Shown: positions 1 through 9,915, counted from the first letter of the stretch. The stretch is DNA of 64,000 nucleotides from Gorillibacterium timonense (GCF_001457415.1 NZ_LN881724.1:2108001-2172000); one strand, 5' to 3'. Notes: generated from the letters alone by a model not told the origin. Program-made: numbers and translations.

Positions 1-309
1 ATAGTTGATTCCGATTTGAGCGACGATCTCCTCCTGCTCATTGAACACGGGAATCAAGATAGCCACGAAAGGAACCCCGAAGACTTCCTCCGGAATGGTA
101 TTGATGATTTTCTCCTTCTTCCCGCCAAGCCCTTTGAAATCTTGATATTCCGGCAGCAGAGGATCTCCGGCTTTTATCCCTAAATGTAGGTTTTCTGTCT
201 CGGAGAAGTAAAGAACATGCGTCCTGTCATTAAGGGAGAGAGAGACCTCGTCCCGAAACAATTGCTGAATGTAAGGAAAACTTTGGAGCAGTGAATCCAC
301 AATATTCAT
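1..309 (-). CDS. Methyl-accepting chemotaxis-type protein, N-terminal part (cut by window edge)
   Basis: The frame is open from an ATG at 309 to the left edge (103 codons), with AAAGGATG about 8 bases upstream of the start. The translation begins MNIVDSLLQSFPYIQQLF and continues with a short sensory segment containing EVFGVPFVAILIPV. There is no signal peptide or membrane segment. This resembles the N-terminal sensor part of soluble, YfmS-like chemoreceptors of Bacillales, in which a short sensor precedes the coiled-coil signalling domain. The signalling domain would lie outside the window, so the assignment rests on the sensor part only. It would act in the cytoplasm by tuning CheA activity. 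Confidence 0.5.
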   Translation of the reverse strand, partial: MNIVDSLLQSFPYIQQLFRDEVSLSLNDRTHVLYFSETENLHLGIKAGDPLLPEYQDFKGLGGKKEKIINTIPEEVFGVPFVAILIPVFNEQEEIVAQIGINY

Positions 310-427
310 CGTATGACATCCTTTCATGATGGAGGAGAGAATACCCACTATATCGGCAGCATGGTTGTCCATACCAAGTAAGATCCTTCCAAAGCGATGA
401 ATATTATGTGAATGCTCTTATGAACCG

Positions 428-1009
428 TTACCGGTTTGCCATAATTCCATCAAAAGCAGAGGTTACCAATATCCTCACATAAGCGTCATCCACAGGATCG
501 CCGGTAATCAACAATCGGTAGAAGATCGGGCCATAGATCAGATCGATGCAAACTTCGACGTCGAGCTCCTTCTTCAGATCCCCACGCTCAATCCCCCGCT
601 CCAAAAGATGGCGAGCTTCTTGCCTCCGAGGCTGAAAGTATCGGGTCCGGTAAGCCTCAGCGAGTCCGAGGTCGGATTGCCCTTCCCCTATCAGTTCCGT
701 AATAACGGTTCCCTCTCGGCTTGTCATGAACCGGGAGACATTGGCCGCATGCATAAGAATATCCTCTAGAGCGGATCCTGTGTCGGGAACGGGAAGCCTC
801 GCCTCAGCGGCAAATAAGAAACCGTCCATGACAACGGCAGCCTTGTTGGGCCACCATTTGTATATGGTCGCTTTGCTGACCCCCGCACGCTCAGCGATTT
901 TCTCCACCGTGACCGATCCAAATCCCTTTTCCAACAGCAAATCATAAGAAGCCGTCAGAATCGCTTTCTGTGTTTCTACATTGCGCGGACGCCCTCTTTT
1001 GGCATTCAC
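428..1009 (-). CDS. TetR/AcrR family transcriptional regulator
   Basis: This 193-aa protein has a typical TetR N-terminal helix-turn-helix at about residues 10-60 (VTVEKIAERAGVSKATIYKWW). A helical C-terminal ligand/dimerisation domain follows. It starts with GTG at 1009 behind a strong GGGAGGAG site. It is divergent from an MFS exporter, and the gap between them carries three similar operator-like sequences. The likely role is repression of the exporter and of itself, relieved by an exported compound; the ligand cannot be read from sequence. Family assignment is secure; the regulatory target is inferred from position. Confidence 0.9.
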   Translation of the reverse strand: MNAKRGRPRNVETQKAILTASYDLLLEKGFGSVTVEKIAERAGVSKATIYKWWPNKAAVVMDGFLFAAEARLPVPDTGSALEDILMHAANVSRFMTSREGTVITELIGEGQSDLGLAEAYRTRYFQPRRQEARHLLERGIERGDLKKELDVEVCIDLIYGPIFYRLLITGDPVDDAYVRILVTSAFDGIMANR

Positions 1010-1049
1010 AAGAATCTCCTCCCTTATTCAAGTCATCCTTAAATAAAAT

Positions 1050-1165
1050 ACTATACGTTCAATATACAAAATAATCGAAAAAAAGAACAGCAAAATGCCT
1101 ATTTACAAAACCGTACGTTCAGTATATTATTTAGCTATTATTTATTGAACTGTACGTACATTATT
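1050..1165. promoter_or_regulatory. Three operator-like repeats between tetR-type gene and MFS gene
   Basis: Three related sequences occur: ACTATACGTTCAATATAC (1050-1067), ACCGTACGTTCAGTATAT (1110-1127) and AACTGTACGTACATTATT (1148-1165). They share a TACGT(T/A)CA core. The first lies nearest the regulator start, the second sits between the -35 and -10 of the exporter promoter, and the third lies just downstream of that promoter. This placement fits binding by the adjacent TetR protein to control both divergent genes. The repeats are visible; the binding protein is inferred. Confidence 0.6.
1102..1130 (+). promoter_or_regulatory. Sigma-A type promoter of the MFS exporter
   Basis: TTTACA (1102-1107), a 17-base spacer and TATTAT (1125-1130) match a vegetative promoter pointing at the exporter gene. 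One operator-like repeat covers the spacer, which suggests repression by occlusion. Confidence 0.6.
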
Positions 1166-1196
1166 TAATTTCAATGGAATGCGAGGAGGAATTATC

Positions 1197-2399
1197 ATGA
1201 AAGCAAATGAAACAGCTAAAGAAAACCGGCTTTCAAATGGATTGATGTTTCTGTTGGCAGCTGCTTGCGGTCTTATCGTGGCCAATCTTTATTACTCCCA
1301 GACTCTTGTCGGTCCGATTCGGATTGCTACTGGGCTCTCTTCCGCAGCAGCGGGGTTAATCGTTACACTGACTCAAATCGGGTATGTACTCGGTCTCTTG
1401 TTCATCGTTCCGCTAAGCGACCTCTTGGAAAATCGGCGTCTCGCCGTCCTATCCCTTCTTGTCGCAGCTAGCGCTCTGGTTGCCGCTGCATTCGCATCGA
1501 ACGCTCCGATGTTCCTAACGGCCTCCCTGTTTATCGGACTCGGCTCCGTTGTCGCTCAAATACTCGTCCCCTATGCGACCTACTTGTCTTCAGAGGAGCA
1601 GCGCGGCCGCGTAGTAGGTAACGTGATGAGTGGACTTCTGCTCGGTATTATGTTCGCCCGTCCGGTTGCAAGCTTTATCGCCAGCTTGTGGAATTGGCAA
1701 GCCGTGTTTGCCCTCTCAGCTATCGTCATCACGCTGCTCGCCATCATCTTGTGGCGCGTGCTTCCTCGTCGCAGACCGCTCCGGGTGATGAACTATGGCC
1801 AGTTAATCGTATCCTTAGGGGTTCTCTTCAAGCAGACACCGATTCTGCGCCGCAGAGCCTTCTACCAAGCCTGCTTGTTTGGGGCCTTCAGCCTCTTCTG
1901 GACGACGGTTCCCCTTCGCTTGGCAGATGATTTTGGCTTGTCTCAGCAAGGGATTGCCCTCTTTGCACTTGTCGGCGTAGGTGGCGCAATCGCCGCACCG
2001 ATTGCCGGGAGATTGGCGGATAAAGGCTGGACCCGCTTCATGACCGGCCTTGCCATGATCATTGCCGCCCTCTCGTTCCTGCTGATCTTGCTGGTTCACA
2101 GCCATTCCACGTTTGCGCTAGTCCTGCTCTTTGTGTCCGCGATTACGCTGGATATGTCCGTATCGGGAAATCTGGTCTTGGGACAGCGCGCTATCTATTC
2201 GCTCGGAAGCGAAGCGAGAGGCCGCTTGAACGGACTCTTCATGTCGATCTTCTTCATTGGCGGCGCCATTGGCTCCTCTTTGGGTGGATGGTCTTATGCC
2301 CATGGGGGTTGGAGCTTAACAGCTCTCATCGGTTTCCTGCTCCCCCTTATCGCTTTCCTCTATTTCTTAACGGAAAGAAAACAAACGAAGAGCGCATAA
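1197..2399 (+). CDS. MFS transporter, probable drug/metabolite exporter
   Basis: This is a 400-aa polytopic membrane protein with about 12 hydrophobic segments and the MFS loop 2-3 region ([12 protein letters not shown]). I chose the ATG at 1197 rather than the in-frame ATG at 1179, because the ribosome binding site GAGGAGG (about 1184-1190) lies between them. The N-terminal [14 protein letters not shown] region and length recall the YgaY-type MFS exporters. It is divergent from a TetR repressor and probably induced by its own substrate, which is unknown. Confidence 0.85.
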   Translation: MKANETAKENRLSNGLMFLLAAACGLIVANLYYSQTLVGPIRIATGLSSAAAGLIVTLTQIGYVLGLLFIVPLSDLLENRRLAVLSLLVAASALVAAAFASNAPMFLTASLFIGLGSVVAQILVPYATYLSSEEQRGRVVGNVMSGLLLGIMFARPVASFIASLWNWQAVFALSAIVITLLAIILWRVLPRRRPLRVMNYGQLIVSLGVLFKQTPILRRRAFYQACLFGAFSLFWTTVPLRLADDFGLSQQGIALFALVGVGGAIAAPIAGRLADKGWTRFMTGLAMIIAALSFLLILLVHSHSTFALVLLFVSAITLDMSVSGNLVLGQRAIYSLGSEARGRLNGLFMSIFFIGGAIGSSLGGWSYAHGGWSLTALIGFLLPLIAFLYFLTERKQTKSA

Positions 2400-2501
2400 G
2401 CCGCTCTTCGTGATCGCTTTATTACCGCTCAAGCGTTAGCTCACAATTCCCTGTCCTTGATGGATTTTCAAATCTCTCATCACCCAAAAAAACCATAAAA
2501 A

Positions 2502-2530
2502 AGCAAAGCTGCCCGAACAGCAGCTTTGCT
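2502..2530. terminator. Bidirectional intrinsic terminator
   Basis: An 11-bp perfect stem (AGCAAAGCTGC / GCAGCTTTGCT) with a 7-base loop has an A-rich left flank and a T tail on the right. It can end the MFS transcript on the plus strand and the sugar-binding protein transcript on the minus strand. A second, weaker hairpin overlaps the MFS stop codon (2386-2410) but lacks a T tract. Confidence 0.8.
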
Positions 2531-2549
2531 TTTTAATTCATATTCGAAA

Positions 2550-4052
2550 TTATTTTTTACTGGCGAGGAATTCATCCAATTGTTTTTGCTTTTCAGCGAT
2601 GACCTTATCGAGACCTGCCGATTTTTGAGCGGCGATGAACTTCGGCAGCTCTTGCTCCGGATCAACGGATCCCGTTTCAAGTACCCTCTGATACTCTCTG
2701 ATGACGTTGGCAAGAGCCCCAACCTCCGACTTGACCGGTTCGCTGTTAAAGGTGAAGCCCAGTGCCGGTGAAGATTTGGCACCTTCATTGAACTTTTTGA
2801 ACTGCTCCCACTTGTCCGCAGCTTCCGTATTCCATACGTAGTTAATGAACTGATTTCCCAGCTCCCAAGCTACTCCCGGTGCGTACTGCCCAGACTTATC
2901 CGTCGGAGTCATAACGTTGCCATTCAGCGTAAAGTGTGTGCCTTCAATCCCGAAATTCAACAAGTTGACGATCTCTTTATCCGTATGCAGCAGGTTGATT
3001 AACATCATCGCTCGTTCGGGATTTTCGGAGGTCGAAGAGATCGCGAGCATCGCGCCGGTCGTTTCCGACGTCGCTACCGTTTTACCCGTCATCGTAATCT
3101 GAGCAAGCTTGCCCTCAAGACCTGTCGCTGTAGCCAGCTCATCGGCTTTACCGGGCTTCAATGGCTCGACAGTGGAGAATACATTGCCGGTCTTATAGGC
3201 GTCGAGGGTAGACGTTTGGGAGGTAGCGGCATCTTTGTTGATATAGCCCTTCTTGAAGTAGTCATGGGTGACTTTCAGAGCGTTCAGGTATTGGGGGAAT
3301 TCTTCCGCCGGTTTGACCTTCGCATCGGTGCTGTTCTTGTCAATGGCGCCGGGAATCGTCGTATCGCCGAGATAATCCAGCTCGACGAAGGAGTGGGCGG
3401 CGAATGTTGCGCTCGTTGTGTACAACGGGTACATGGTCGGCTTCTTCTCCTTGACCACCTTATAAACCGCGTCGAGATCCTCGATCGTTTTGACCTTGCT
3501 CATGTCGATGCCGAGTTCATCGGCGATGTCTTTGCGGTACACAATGCCGCCGGAAGACGCCAACTCTTTATTTGTTGGGACCGCGTAGTTTTTACCGTTG
3601 ATTTTTGAACCATTCAGGAAAGCCGGGTCCAAGGTGTCTTTGATTCCTTGGCCATACTTATCGAGCAAGGGACCGAGATCGATATAAGCACCTTTGGTTA
3701 CGTTCTTCGCATAGCCGTTCCATGAAGCCGTAAACATGACGTCAACAGGGTCGCGAGAAGCGATCATGAGGTTGATCTTATCGTCCCATGCCCCCCAGTC
3801 GACAGCAATGATATCGATCGTTGCGTTGATTTTTTCCTGAAGAATCTTGTTCAGAGCTTCTTCGACCACCGCTTCATCCGCTTGCGGTGCGCCTTCATAA
3901 ACCAGTTTAAGCTTGTAGGGCTTCAGATTCGAGGCATCGGGTGCTTCTGCGTTCTTTGAACTGCCTTTAGGGCTGCCGCAAGCCGAAATAGCTAGAGTCA
4001 AGGCAAGCAATAGCATAAAAAGCATCGACACTTTTCGTTTCGAGTGTTTCAT
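2550..4052 (-). CDS. Extracellular solute-binding lipoprotein (LplA-like, DUF3502)
   Basis: This 500-aa lipoprotein has a signal peptide and lipobox (AISAC, Cys around residue 26). It has the family 1 solute-binding fold and a C-terminal DUF3502-like segment (PERAMMLINLLHTDKEIVNL). It would capture an oligo- or polysaccharide-derived ligand outside the cell and deliver it to the two permeases encoded just upstream (4177-6085). The gene follows the permease genes in the same direction with a gap of about 120 bases. No ATPase is encoded here, as is usual for this class, which shares an MsmX-type ATPase. The substrate is unknown. Confidence 0.88.
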   Translation of the reverse strand: MKHSKRKVSMLFMLLLALTLAISACGSPKGSSKNAEAPDASNLKPYKLKLVYEGAPQADEAVVEEALNKILQEKINATIDIIAVDWGAWDDKINLMIASRDPVDVMFTASWNGYAKNVTKGAYIDLGPLLDKYGQGIKDTLDPAFLNGSKINGKNYAVPTNKELASSGGIVYRKDIADELGIDMSKVKTIEDLDAVYKVVKEKKPTMYPLYTTSATFAAHSFVELDYLGDTTIPGAIDKNSTDAKVKPAEEFPQYLNALKVTHDYFKKGYINKDAATSQTSTLDAYKTGNVFSTVEPLKPGKADELATATGLEGKLAQITMTGKTVATSETTGAMLAISSTSENPERAMMLINLLHTDKEIVNLLNFGIEGTHFTLNGNVMTPTDKSGQYAPGVAWELGNQFINYVWNTEAADKWEQFKKFNEGAKSSPALGFTFNSEPVKSEVGALANVIREYQRVLETGSVDPEQELPKFIAAQKSAGLDKVIAEKQKQLDEFLASKK

Positions 4053-4176
4053 CTTCGATTAATCCCCCCATATAGGAAATGGTATATGCTTAACCGTACA
4101 TCGGTTATAGCCATTGCGAGCGGGTGAACGTTGCCGATGATGTGGAAAAAGTAGGATTGGCATTGGCTTGCAGAAT

Positions 4177-5112
4177 TCATCCCTTGACGGAGCCGACAGT
4201 CAAGCCCTTGATAAAGTACTTCTGGAAAAACGGATAAGCGAAGACGATGGGTCCGACGCCTATGATCACTACCGCCATCCGAACGGTCTCACTCGGGAAG
4301 TTAATCATTCCGCCGGCTCGGATAATCTCGGACATCGCATTCGGATTGGTCGAGAGGTACTGGATATTTACCATCATCTTGTACAAAAAGTACTGTACGG
4401 ATATGTTGTGGTTATCCGTGATAAACACCAGGCTCAGAAACCAGTCGTTCCAATACGTCAGCGTTTGGAACAGCGCGACCGTCGCCATAACTGGCAGCGA
4501 CAACGGCAGCACAATTCGGAGAAATATCCTCAGTTCCCCTGCCCCATCGATTTTTGCCGACTCCAGTACCGCGCCGGGCACGGTCTCCTTGAAAAATGTG
4601 CGCATGATCAGCACCCAGAATGCCGACATAATGAGCGGCATAATCAGTGCCCACAGCGTATTTCTCAGTCCTAGCATCTGGACATAGACCAAATACCAAG
4701 GAACCAGTCCGCCTGAAAGCAGCATGGTAAAGAACGCGAAGAAGGTAAAGAACTTGGCCTGCGGGAAATGACTTCTCGAAATCGGGTACGCATACAGAGA
4801 AATCACCATTACACTCAGAACCGTACCGATCAATGTGACGCTAATCGATATCCCGTAGGAATGAACAATCTGGCTGAGATCCTTAATCAGAAATTTATAA
4901 GCCGCCAGATTGAAATTTTCCGGGAGAAACCGATAGCCGTGCGTCATGACGGACTGCTCATCGGAGAACGATACCGAAACAATAAGGAGCAGCGGAAGAA
5001 CACAAAGAGCCGAATAGATCGCGAAGAAGATGTTGATAAAAGCGGATGCCCACCCCGGCAGCTGATTATTCGGATTGGGACCGGACAAAGCTTTGCTCGT
5101 AGTATTAGCCAT
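4177..5112 (-). CDS. Carbohydrate ABC transporter permease (YtcP/MalG-type)
   Basis: This 311-aa inner membrane permease has six hydrophobic segments and a binding-protein-dependent transport motif in the ESAKIDGAGELRIFLRIVLP region, the coupling loop that meets the ATPase. I place the start at the ATG at 5112 behind GGAGAGG, although the frame is open farther upstream to 5244 inside the previous gene. It lies 13 bases downstream of the partner permease. The C-terminal end KGLTVGSVKG is typical of the YtcP group. Confidence 0.9.
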   Translation of the reverse strand: MANTTSKALSGPNPNNQLPGWASAFINIFFAIYSALCVLPLLLIVSVSFSDEQSVMTHGYRFLPENFNLAAYKFLIKDLSQIVHSYGISISVTLIGTVLSVMVISLYAYPISRSHFPQAKFFTFFAFFTMLLSGGLVPWYLVYVQMLGLRNTLWALIMPLIMSAFWVLIMRTFFKETVPGAVLESAKIDGAGELRIFLRIVLPLSLPVMATVALFQTLTYWNDWFLSLVFITDNHNISVQYFLYKMMVNIQYLSTNPNAMSEIIRAGGMINFPSETVRMAVVIIGVGPIVFAYPFFQKYFIKGLTVGSVKG

Positions 5113-5125
5113 TGGGGATCCTCTC

Positions 5126-6085
5126 CTAGAACAGTGCGTTCTCGCGATTAAAGCGGCGAACGACCCAATTCGATATAAAGACCAACGCGAAACCGACAAT
5201 CGATTGGAACAGACCTGCCGCCGATGAAAGGCCAATATCGCCAACGGTCAGGAATGTGCGATATACATAGGTGTCGATTACATTTGTTACCGAGAATAAC
5301 GCCCCCGATTCGCGCGGTACCTGGAAGAAAAGGCCGAAGTCCGCATTGAAGATCCGACCGATCTGCAGCAAAGTCATAATCGTGATGATTGGCATGATCA
5401 ACGGAATCGTGATCCTTTTCATTTGCTGCCACCTGCTTGCCCCATCGATCGTAGCCGCTTCGTAATAATCGTCATCGATTCCGATGATGGCCGCCAAATA
5501 CACGACCATGTAATACCCCATATTTTTCCATGTATTAATTAACGGCAAGACAAACGGCCACACTTCCTTCGTGAAGTACCAACGTACCGGCTCCAGGCCC
5601 AGCGCCGGCAACAGAGTGCTGTTCAAGTATCCGCGTTCGTCGCTCATGAACCCATACACCAGATACGAGATTACAATCATGGACAGGAAATACGGCAGGA
5701 ATATGAGCGTCTGATGCAGCTTCGACAGAAACCGGTTCTTCATCTCGTTAAGCATCAACGCGAACGCCAGCGGAAACACCAGGTTCAAAACAATGAATAG
5801 CGAGTTGTATAGCAGGGTGTTGCGAATGATGATGTACGAATCCTTCGAGGCAAACAGGTATTCGAAATTCTTCATGCCCACCCAAGGACTTCCTAGAATT
5901 CCGTCCTGATAGTTAATCGATTTAAAGGCAATAACGATGCCGAACATCGGGATGTAATTATTGATCACGAATAGAATGATCCCCGGCAGCAGCATCAGAT
6001 AAAACATCCAGTAAGTGCGGAGATTCTTCACGATAGGGTTCTTTCGCGCTGAGGGCTGATTCGCAGCAAGTGATGTGGCTTTCAT
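5126..6085 (-). CDS. Sugar ABC transporter permease (LplB-type)
   Basis: This 319-aa permease has six predicted membrane spans and the ATPase coupling loop (YYEAATIDGASRWQQMKRIT). It is typical of LplB proteins that take up complex carbohydrates in Paenibacillus. It is the first gene of the permease-permease-binding protein run, and its 5' region carries a cre box. It forms a heterodimer with the product of 4177-5112. Substrate specificity cannot be read. Confidence 0.92.
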   Translation of the reverse strand: MKATSLAANQPSARKNPIVKNLRTYWMFYLMLLPGIILFVINNYIPMFGIVIAFKSINYQDGILGSPWVGMKNFEYLFASKDSYIIIRNTLLYNSLFIVLNLVFPLAFALMLNEMKNRFLSKLHQTLIFLPYFLSMIVISYLVYGFMSDERGYLNSTLLPALGLEPVRWYFTKEVWPFVLPLINTWKNMGYYMVVYLAAIIGIDDDYYEAATIDGASRWQQMKRITIPLIMPIITIMTLLQIGRIFNADFGLFFQVPRESGALFSVTNVIDTYVYRTFLTVGDIGLSSAAGLFQSIVGFALVFISNWVVRRFNRENALF

Positions 6086-6224
6086 TCGTTTCTCACTTTC
6101 TTCTTCGGTTTATTTGTGAAAAGGGTCTCTGTCACGGTTGTTGTTGCACTCCTTCCGCAGAATAAGTTGGAAACTTTCGCTGCTCTAGCCATTCTTCTTC
6201 GCTAATTAATCGGTTGATTGCAGT

Positions 6225-6238
6225 TGCAATCGCTTACA
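6225..6238 (-). promoter_or_regulatory. Catabolite responsive element (cre) upstream of the permease operon
   Basis: On the minus strand the site reads TGTAAGCGATTGCA, close to the CcpA consensus TGWAARCGYTWNCW. It lies about 140 bases before the LplB-type permease start. This suggests glucose repression of the transporter. No convincing -35/-10 pair could be fixed next to it. Confidence 0.6.
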
Positions 6239-6333
6239 AAGATAATTTACCTCCACCCTTTTCCTCATCATATAGAACAATTTCATTCTTATAGAAGAGA
6301 ACAAGCGCGTACTCTTAGGAGGGCAGCAATACA

Positions 6334-6371
6334 AAACCCCCATTCCGCTGTTCTAGCGAAAATGGGGGTTT
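6334..6371 (-). terminator. Intrinsic terminator after the second binding-protein gene
   Basis: AAACCCCCATT (6334-6344) pairs with AATGGGGGTTT (6361-6371). On the minus strand the stem is followed by TTTT. It separates the upstream binding-protein gene from the permease operon, so the latter probably has its own promoter. Confidence 0.8.
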
Positions 6372-6460
6372 CATGATTCCCGCTCTAGCAGCGGGATATG
6401 GCGGTTGGGGTTCCCTACAACCGAATTCAAGCTCATTTCTTCTAGATGACCGTAGCGACA

Positions 6461-8242
6461 TTAGGGTCGGTTATTCTTGTACCAGTCATTCACTTCCCTT
6501 GTGATTTCATCGCCGCCATTCTTGTAAAATTGGGCTACGAACTCATCGAAATAAGAGAGTGGCTTCTCTCCATAAATGATGCTCAAGTAGCTCTCCGTCG
6601 CCAGTTTCTGCAGGAACGCTCTGTGCTTCTCCATGCCTTCCGTCAGCGGTCCGTAATACCGGTTCGGGATTTCTAGCGGTTGCTCCGATATCGCGAGACC
6701 AGCCGCCTTAAGTTGTGACGAATTCAATCCCTTGATGCTCTGTTCGATCGGAGTCGTCACTTCAACATTTGAATTTTCCACGATTTTTTTAATCGCCTCT
6801 GTGTTCATATACGGCAGCACCGGTGCGCTGCCAGTCAGCGGATACAGCATCCATCGTACGTCGATGGACGAACCATCCGCAAGCGGCCATTGGTCACTCG
6901 GCACGCCTTCGGATTCGTAATTGACGGTGATCACCTTGCCGTCTTTGATTACGTAATCGTAGCCTTCATGAAACCCCTTTTCGAAGCGAGGATCGAAGTA
7001 CGGATCCTCCGGTCCGAGATTCTTGGCAAGCAGCTTGTTGTAATAGGCAAACCAGGCTTCAATATTATTGAAGTCATTGCTAAACACCGTGTATATGCCG
7101 TACAAAGGCTTTTGTGCCTTGCCCTTTAGCCCGTCCGGTCCTGCGGGAAGCGGATAGGCCTGCCAGTTCGCCTTCGGATCGACCTTCGCGGTGTCGCCGA
7201 GCGGCCAGCCTCCCATCCAATAGGGGCCGAACATGACGCCGGCTCTGCCTTCGGTCGCCAGTCCGGCTGCCTTGCTCGGGTCCATCATACCGGCATCCTT
7301 GTCCATGTAGCCCTTGGCCATCCAGGACGCCATCGTCTCCAGATATTTTTTGGCGTCCGGATGAACAGCGCCATATACGAGGTTCCCATTCTCATCCTCA
7401 TTCCAGAACAGCTTGATGTCGAAGGTGCTTAGCATTTGTTTGGAAAAAGCGCCAGCGATTACATCGGTCTGCCCCATCCAGCTCCACGGGCCTTCCTTCA
7501 GCGAGGCCGCCAAACCGACTTCATCGTCTATGCCATTTCCATTGGGGTCCTGCTCGGAGAACGCCTTCAGCACATTTTCAAGCTCGATAATCGTTGAAGG
7601 TGGGGATAACGACAGCTTCTCTAGCCAATCCTTGCGGATCCACATGACGGTTCCCTCATCTCCTGAGTAGAAATGGGGCAGTCCATAAATCTTACCGTCT
7701 TTGGTCACCTCCGTCATGGTATACGCATACTTCTCAATCGCTTCCTTTAGCTTTGGATGAGCATACTTCTCGATCGCATCGTTCAGTGGAAGCAATTTGT
7801 CAGCTTTGAGCAAATCGTTCAGGATTTGACCATCTGCGAGAAACGTATCCGGCAGCTTGCCATTCACCGCCAGCGCCAGCCGAATTTTTGTATTCGCGTC
7901 CTCGATGTTACTGACAATCCAGTCAAACTTCGTGATGATCCCCAGGTTTTCTTCCATCCAGCGAGTGTGAACATTGTTCGTAAGGCTTTCCCCCGGCTTG
8001 AACGCATTCGGCCGGTTTTCGTCCACGATGGAGGTCGTAATCGTGATCGGCGGATTGTATTTAAAGTCCCACAACGGCTTAGCTTCGCCAGCCGCTGAAA
8101 GGGCTCCTGTCATCTTCCCGTTTTTTTCGAAAGACGTCTTTGGATCGTCCTTCTCTTCATTGCCGCTGCCACTGCTGGTTGAACAAGCAGCCAGCATCAG
8201 AACCGCCAAAAGAATGAGAGTTCCGCTTCTTCGTCTCTTCAC
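6461..8242 (-). CDS. Extracellular solute-binding lipoprotein, second of the cluster
   Basis: This 593-aa lipoprotein has a signal peptide ending in the lipobox LAAC. I chose the GTG at 8242 because GGGGGAGAG sits 7 bases before it; an open frame runs on to 8293 without a better site. The mature part is a family 1 solute-binding protein of the long LipO type found beside YesMN systems. It lies about 85 bases downstream of the response regulator gene. It either feeds the same permeases as the 2550-4052 protein or acts as a sensing partner for the histidine kinase; the sequence does not decide between these. Confidence 0.85.
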   Translation of the reverse strand: MKRRRSGTLILLAVLMLAACSTSSGSGNEEKDDPKTSFEKNGKMTGALSAAGEAKPLWDFKYNPPITITTSIVDENRPNAFKPGESLTNNVHTRWMEENLGIITKFDWIVSNIEDANTKIRLALAVNGKLPDTFLADGQILNDLLKADKLLPLNDAIEKYAHPKLKEAIEKYAYTMTEVTKDGKIYGLPHFYSGDEGTVMWIRKDWLEKLSLSPPSTIIELENVLKAFSEQDPNGNGIDDEVGLAASLKEGPWSWMGQTDVIAGAFSKQMLSTFDIKLFWNEDENGNLVYGAVHPDAKKYLETMASWMAKGYMDKDAGMMDPSKAAGLATEGRAGVMFGPYWMGGWPLGDTAKVDPKANWQAYPLPAGPDGLKGKAQKPLYGIYTVFSNDFNNIEAWFAYYNKLLAKNLGPEDPYFDPRFEKGFHEGYDYVIKDGKVITVNYESEGVPSDQWPLADGSSIDVRWMLYPLTGSAPVLPYMNTEAIKKIVENSNVEVTTPIEQSIKGLNSSQLKAAGLAISEQPLEIPNRYYGPLTEGMEKHRAFLQKLATESYLSIIYGEKPLSYFDEFVAQFYKNGGDEITREVNDWYKNNRP

Positions 8243-8326
8243 CAGCCCGCTCTCCCCCTTATATGAACAGCCGACTTCTGTTACGCATCGCATTTCAATC
8301 CGATCACTCCGTTCGGTTTGAACCCC

Positions 8327-9913
8327 TCACTCCGTTCCGGAACGGTATCGATCTCTGAATTCCTGCGGTGTCACCTGGTAATATTCACGGAATTTGCGGA
8401 TGAACCAGTTGGTATTGGGATAACCAACGCCTATTCCGATTTGGTATATTTTGTCGTTGGTTTGCTTAAGAAGCTCACAGGCCTTGAGCATACGCTGCTC
8501 GTAAATGAACTGCGAAACTGTAGAACCCGTGCATTGCTTGAAAAGTCTGGACAAATGATTCGGGTGTACGAAGACGTGTCGAGCCAACAGCGTAAGCGAC
8601 AAGTCCTTGTCTAGCTCCTTTCGGATGAAAGACTGCGTCTTTCGGACGATAATCTGGTTGTGGTCCTCGGATTCCTCGCCCAGCTTATCGCGAAGCGTGC
8701 GCAACGAGTCCAGTGCCCAGACCTCCAGCTGCGCTGCATGCAGCATCGCTTTCCCTTTTATAAAAGCGGTTTGTTGGGGAGTGAGCATCTGCGTAAGCGT
8801 CCTGCCTCTGCGGTTCGCGATATACTGGAACGCATTCGATAAGAAAAAAAAGACATCGCGCATCAGATCCGGTGAATCCGTGTGCAGGAGCGAAGATACG
8901 AACGCGCGGATTTTCGCCTCCGCTTCCTCCCATTTTTCCGTCTCCAAAAGATGCGTCAAGAGAGGCGGCTCGTAGAGCTTGCGCATGATGCGCGACTCTT
9001 CCTCGTTCAGCTTCGGCAGCTGAACAGGCCAACGGCCGCTCCTGTCCAGCCGAGATTTAGCCGACATGTAACCGGCGTGTAACCCGTCCGGGAAAAGACA
9101 GTGTTCCGTCTCTTCTACGAATATTTCGCCCTTCAGTAAGGTCTGTACTTCTCGGCGCAGCTGATCGATCCGCACATGCACCCATCCTGAATCCGGCGGA
9201 GCGCCTGACAGGTCATACACCAGAACCAGCAGATTTCCTTCGTCGTCTGCCGCCGACCAGCAATCATAACGCTCCATCAGCAGCTCCTCTAGCATATTCG
9301 TTACCGCAAATCGGATCAGGGACTGCGAATGGAGATCCTGTCCGGCGAAAGGAGGACCCAACCGGATGAGGCACAATGCGACGTGACTCTGAATGGATAA
9401 CGGAAGGTCATACAGCTTCAACTTCTCGACAAGCACATCACCGTACAGCTTGCCGCTCAACGCCTTGAGCATCAAGCTTGCCCTCAGCTCTGCGCTGTTG
9501 TCCCGGTAAATACGAAAGCCCTGTTCGATCGCCCGCTCCTGCTCGAGCTTCTTGACGATCCGGCTCATCGCCTCCAGCAGCTCCTCGTCCTTGGCCGGTT
9601 TCATTAGATAATCGAGCGCTTGGAGCTCAATCGCTTTGCGTGCATAATCGAAATCGGCGTACCCCGTGAGCAGAAGACATTTCAAATGGGGCATGCGTCC
9701 CCTGGCTTGCTCGATCAGCTCCAGGCCGTTCATACGCGGCATCCGAATATCCGTCATGAGGATATCGACGGGACGCGCGTCCATTAAGGCCAGTGCCTCG
9801 ATCGCACTGTACGCCTTCCAAACCTGAGAGATGCCGAGCTTCGCCCATGGAATCGTATCCGCCAGACTGTCTGCATAGTGCTTCTCATCATCGACGACGA
9901 GCAGGCTCTTCAT
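8327..9913 (-). CDS. Response regulator with AraC-type DNA-binding domain (YesN-like)
   Basis: The 528-aa protein has an N-terminal receiver domain with the phosphoacceptor Asp55 (TDIRMPRMNG), a middle helical region and a C-terminal AraC HTH pair (LTLLARHVFVHPNHLSRLFK and a second helix pair near VGYPNTNWFIRKF). It starts 2 bases after the kinase gene stop, behind GGGGGAA. The pair most likely activates the adjacent sugar transporter genes when substrate is sensed. Length and order are as usual for YesN proteins of Paenibacillus. Confidence 0.93.
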   Translation of the reverse strand: MKSLLVVDDEKHYADSLADTIPWAKLGISQVWKAYSAIEALALMDARPVDILMTDIRMPRMNGLELIEQARGRMPHLKCLLLTGYADFDYARKAIELQALDYLMKPAKDEELLEAMSRIVKKLEQERAIEQGFRIYRDNSAELRASLMLKALSGKLYGDVLVEKLKLYDLPLSIQSHVALCLIRLGPPFAGQDLHSQSLIRFAVTNMLEELLMERYDCWSAADDEGNLLVLVYDLSGAPPDSGWVHVRIDQLRREVQTLLKGEIFVEETEHCLFPDGLHAGYMSAKSRLDRSGRWPVQLPKLNEEESRIMRKLYEPPLLTHLLETEKWEEAEAKIRAFVSSLLHTDSPDLMRDVFFFLSNAFQYIANRRGRTLTQMLTPQQTAFIKGKAMLHAAQLEVWALDSLRTLRDKLGEESEDHNQIIVRKTQSFIRKELDKDLSLTLLARHVFVHPNHLSRLFKQCTGSTVSQFIYEQRMLKACELLKQTNDKIYQIGIGVGYPNTNWFIRKFREYYQVTPQEFRDRYRSGTE

Positions 9914-9915
9914 GG

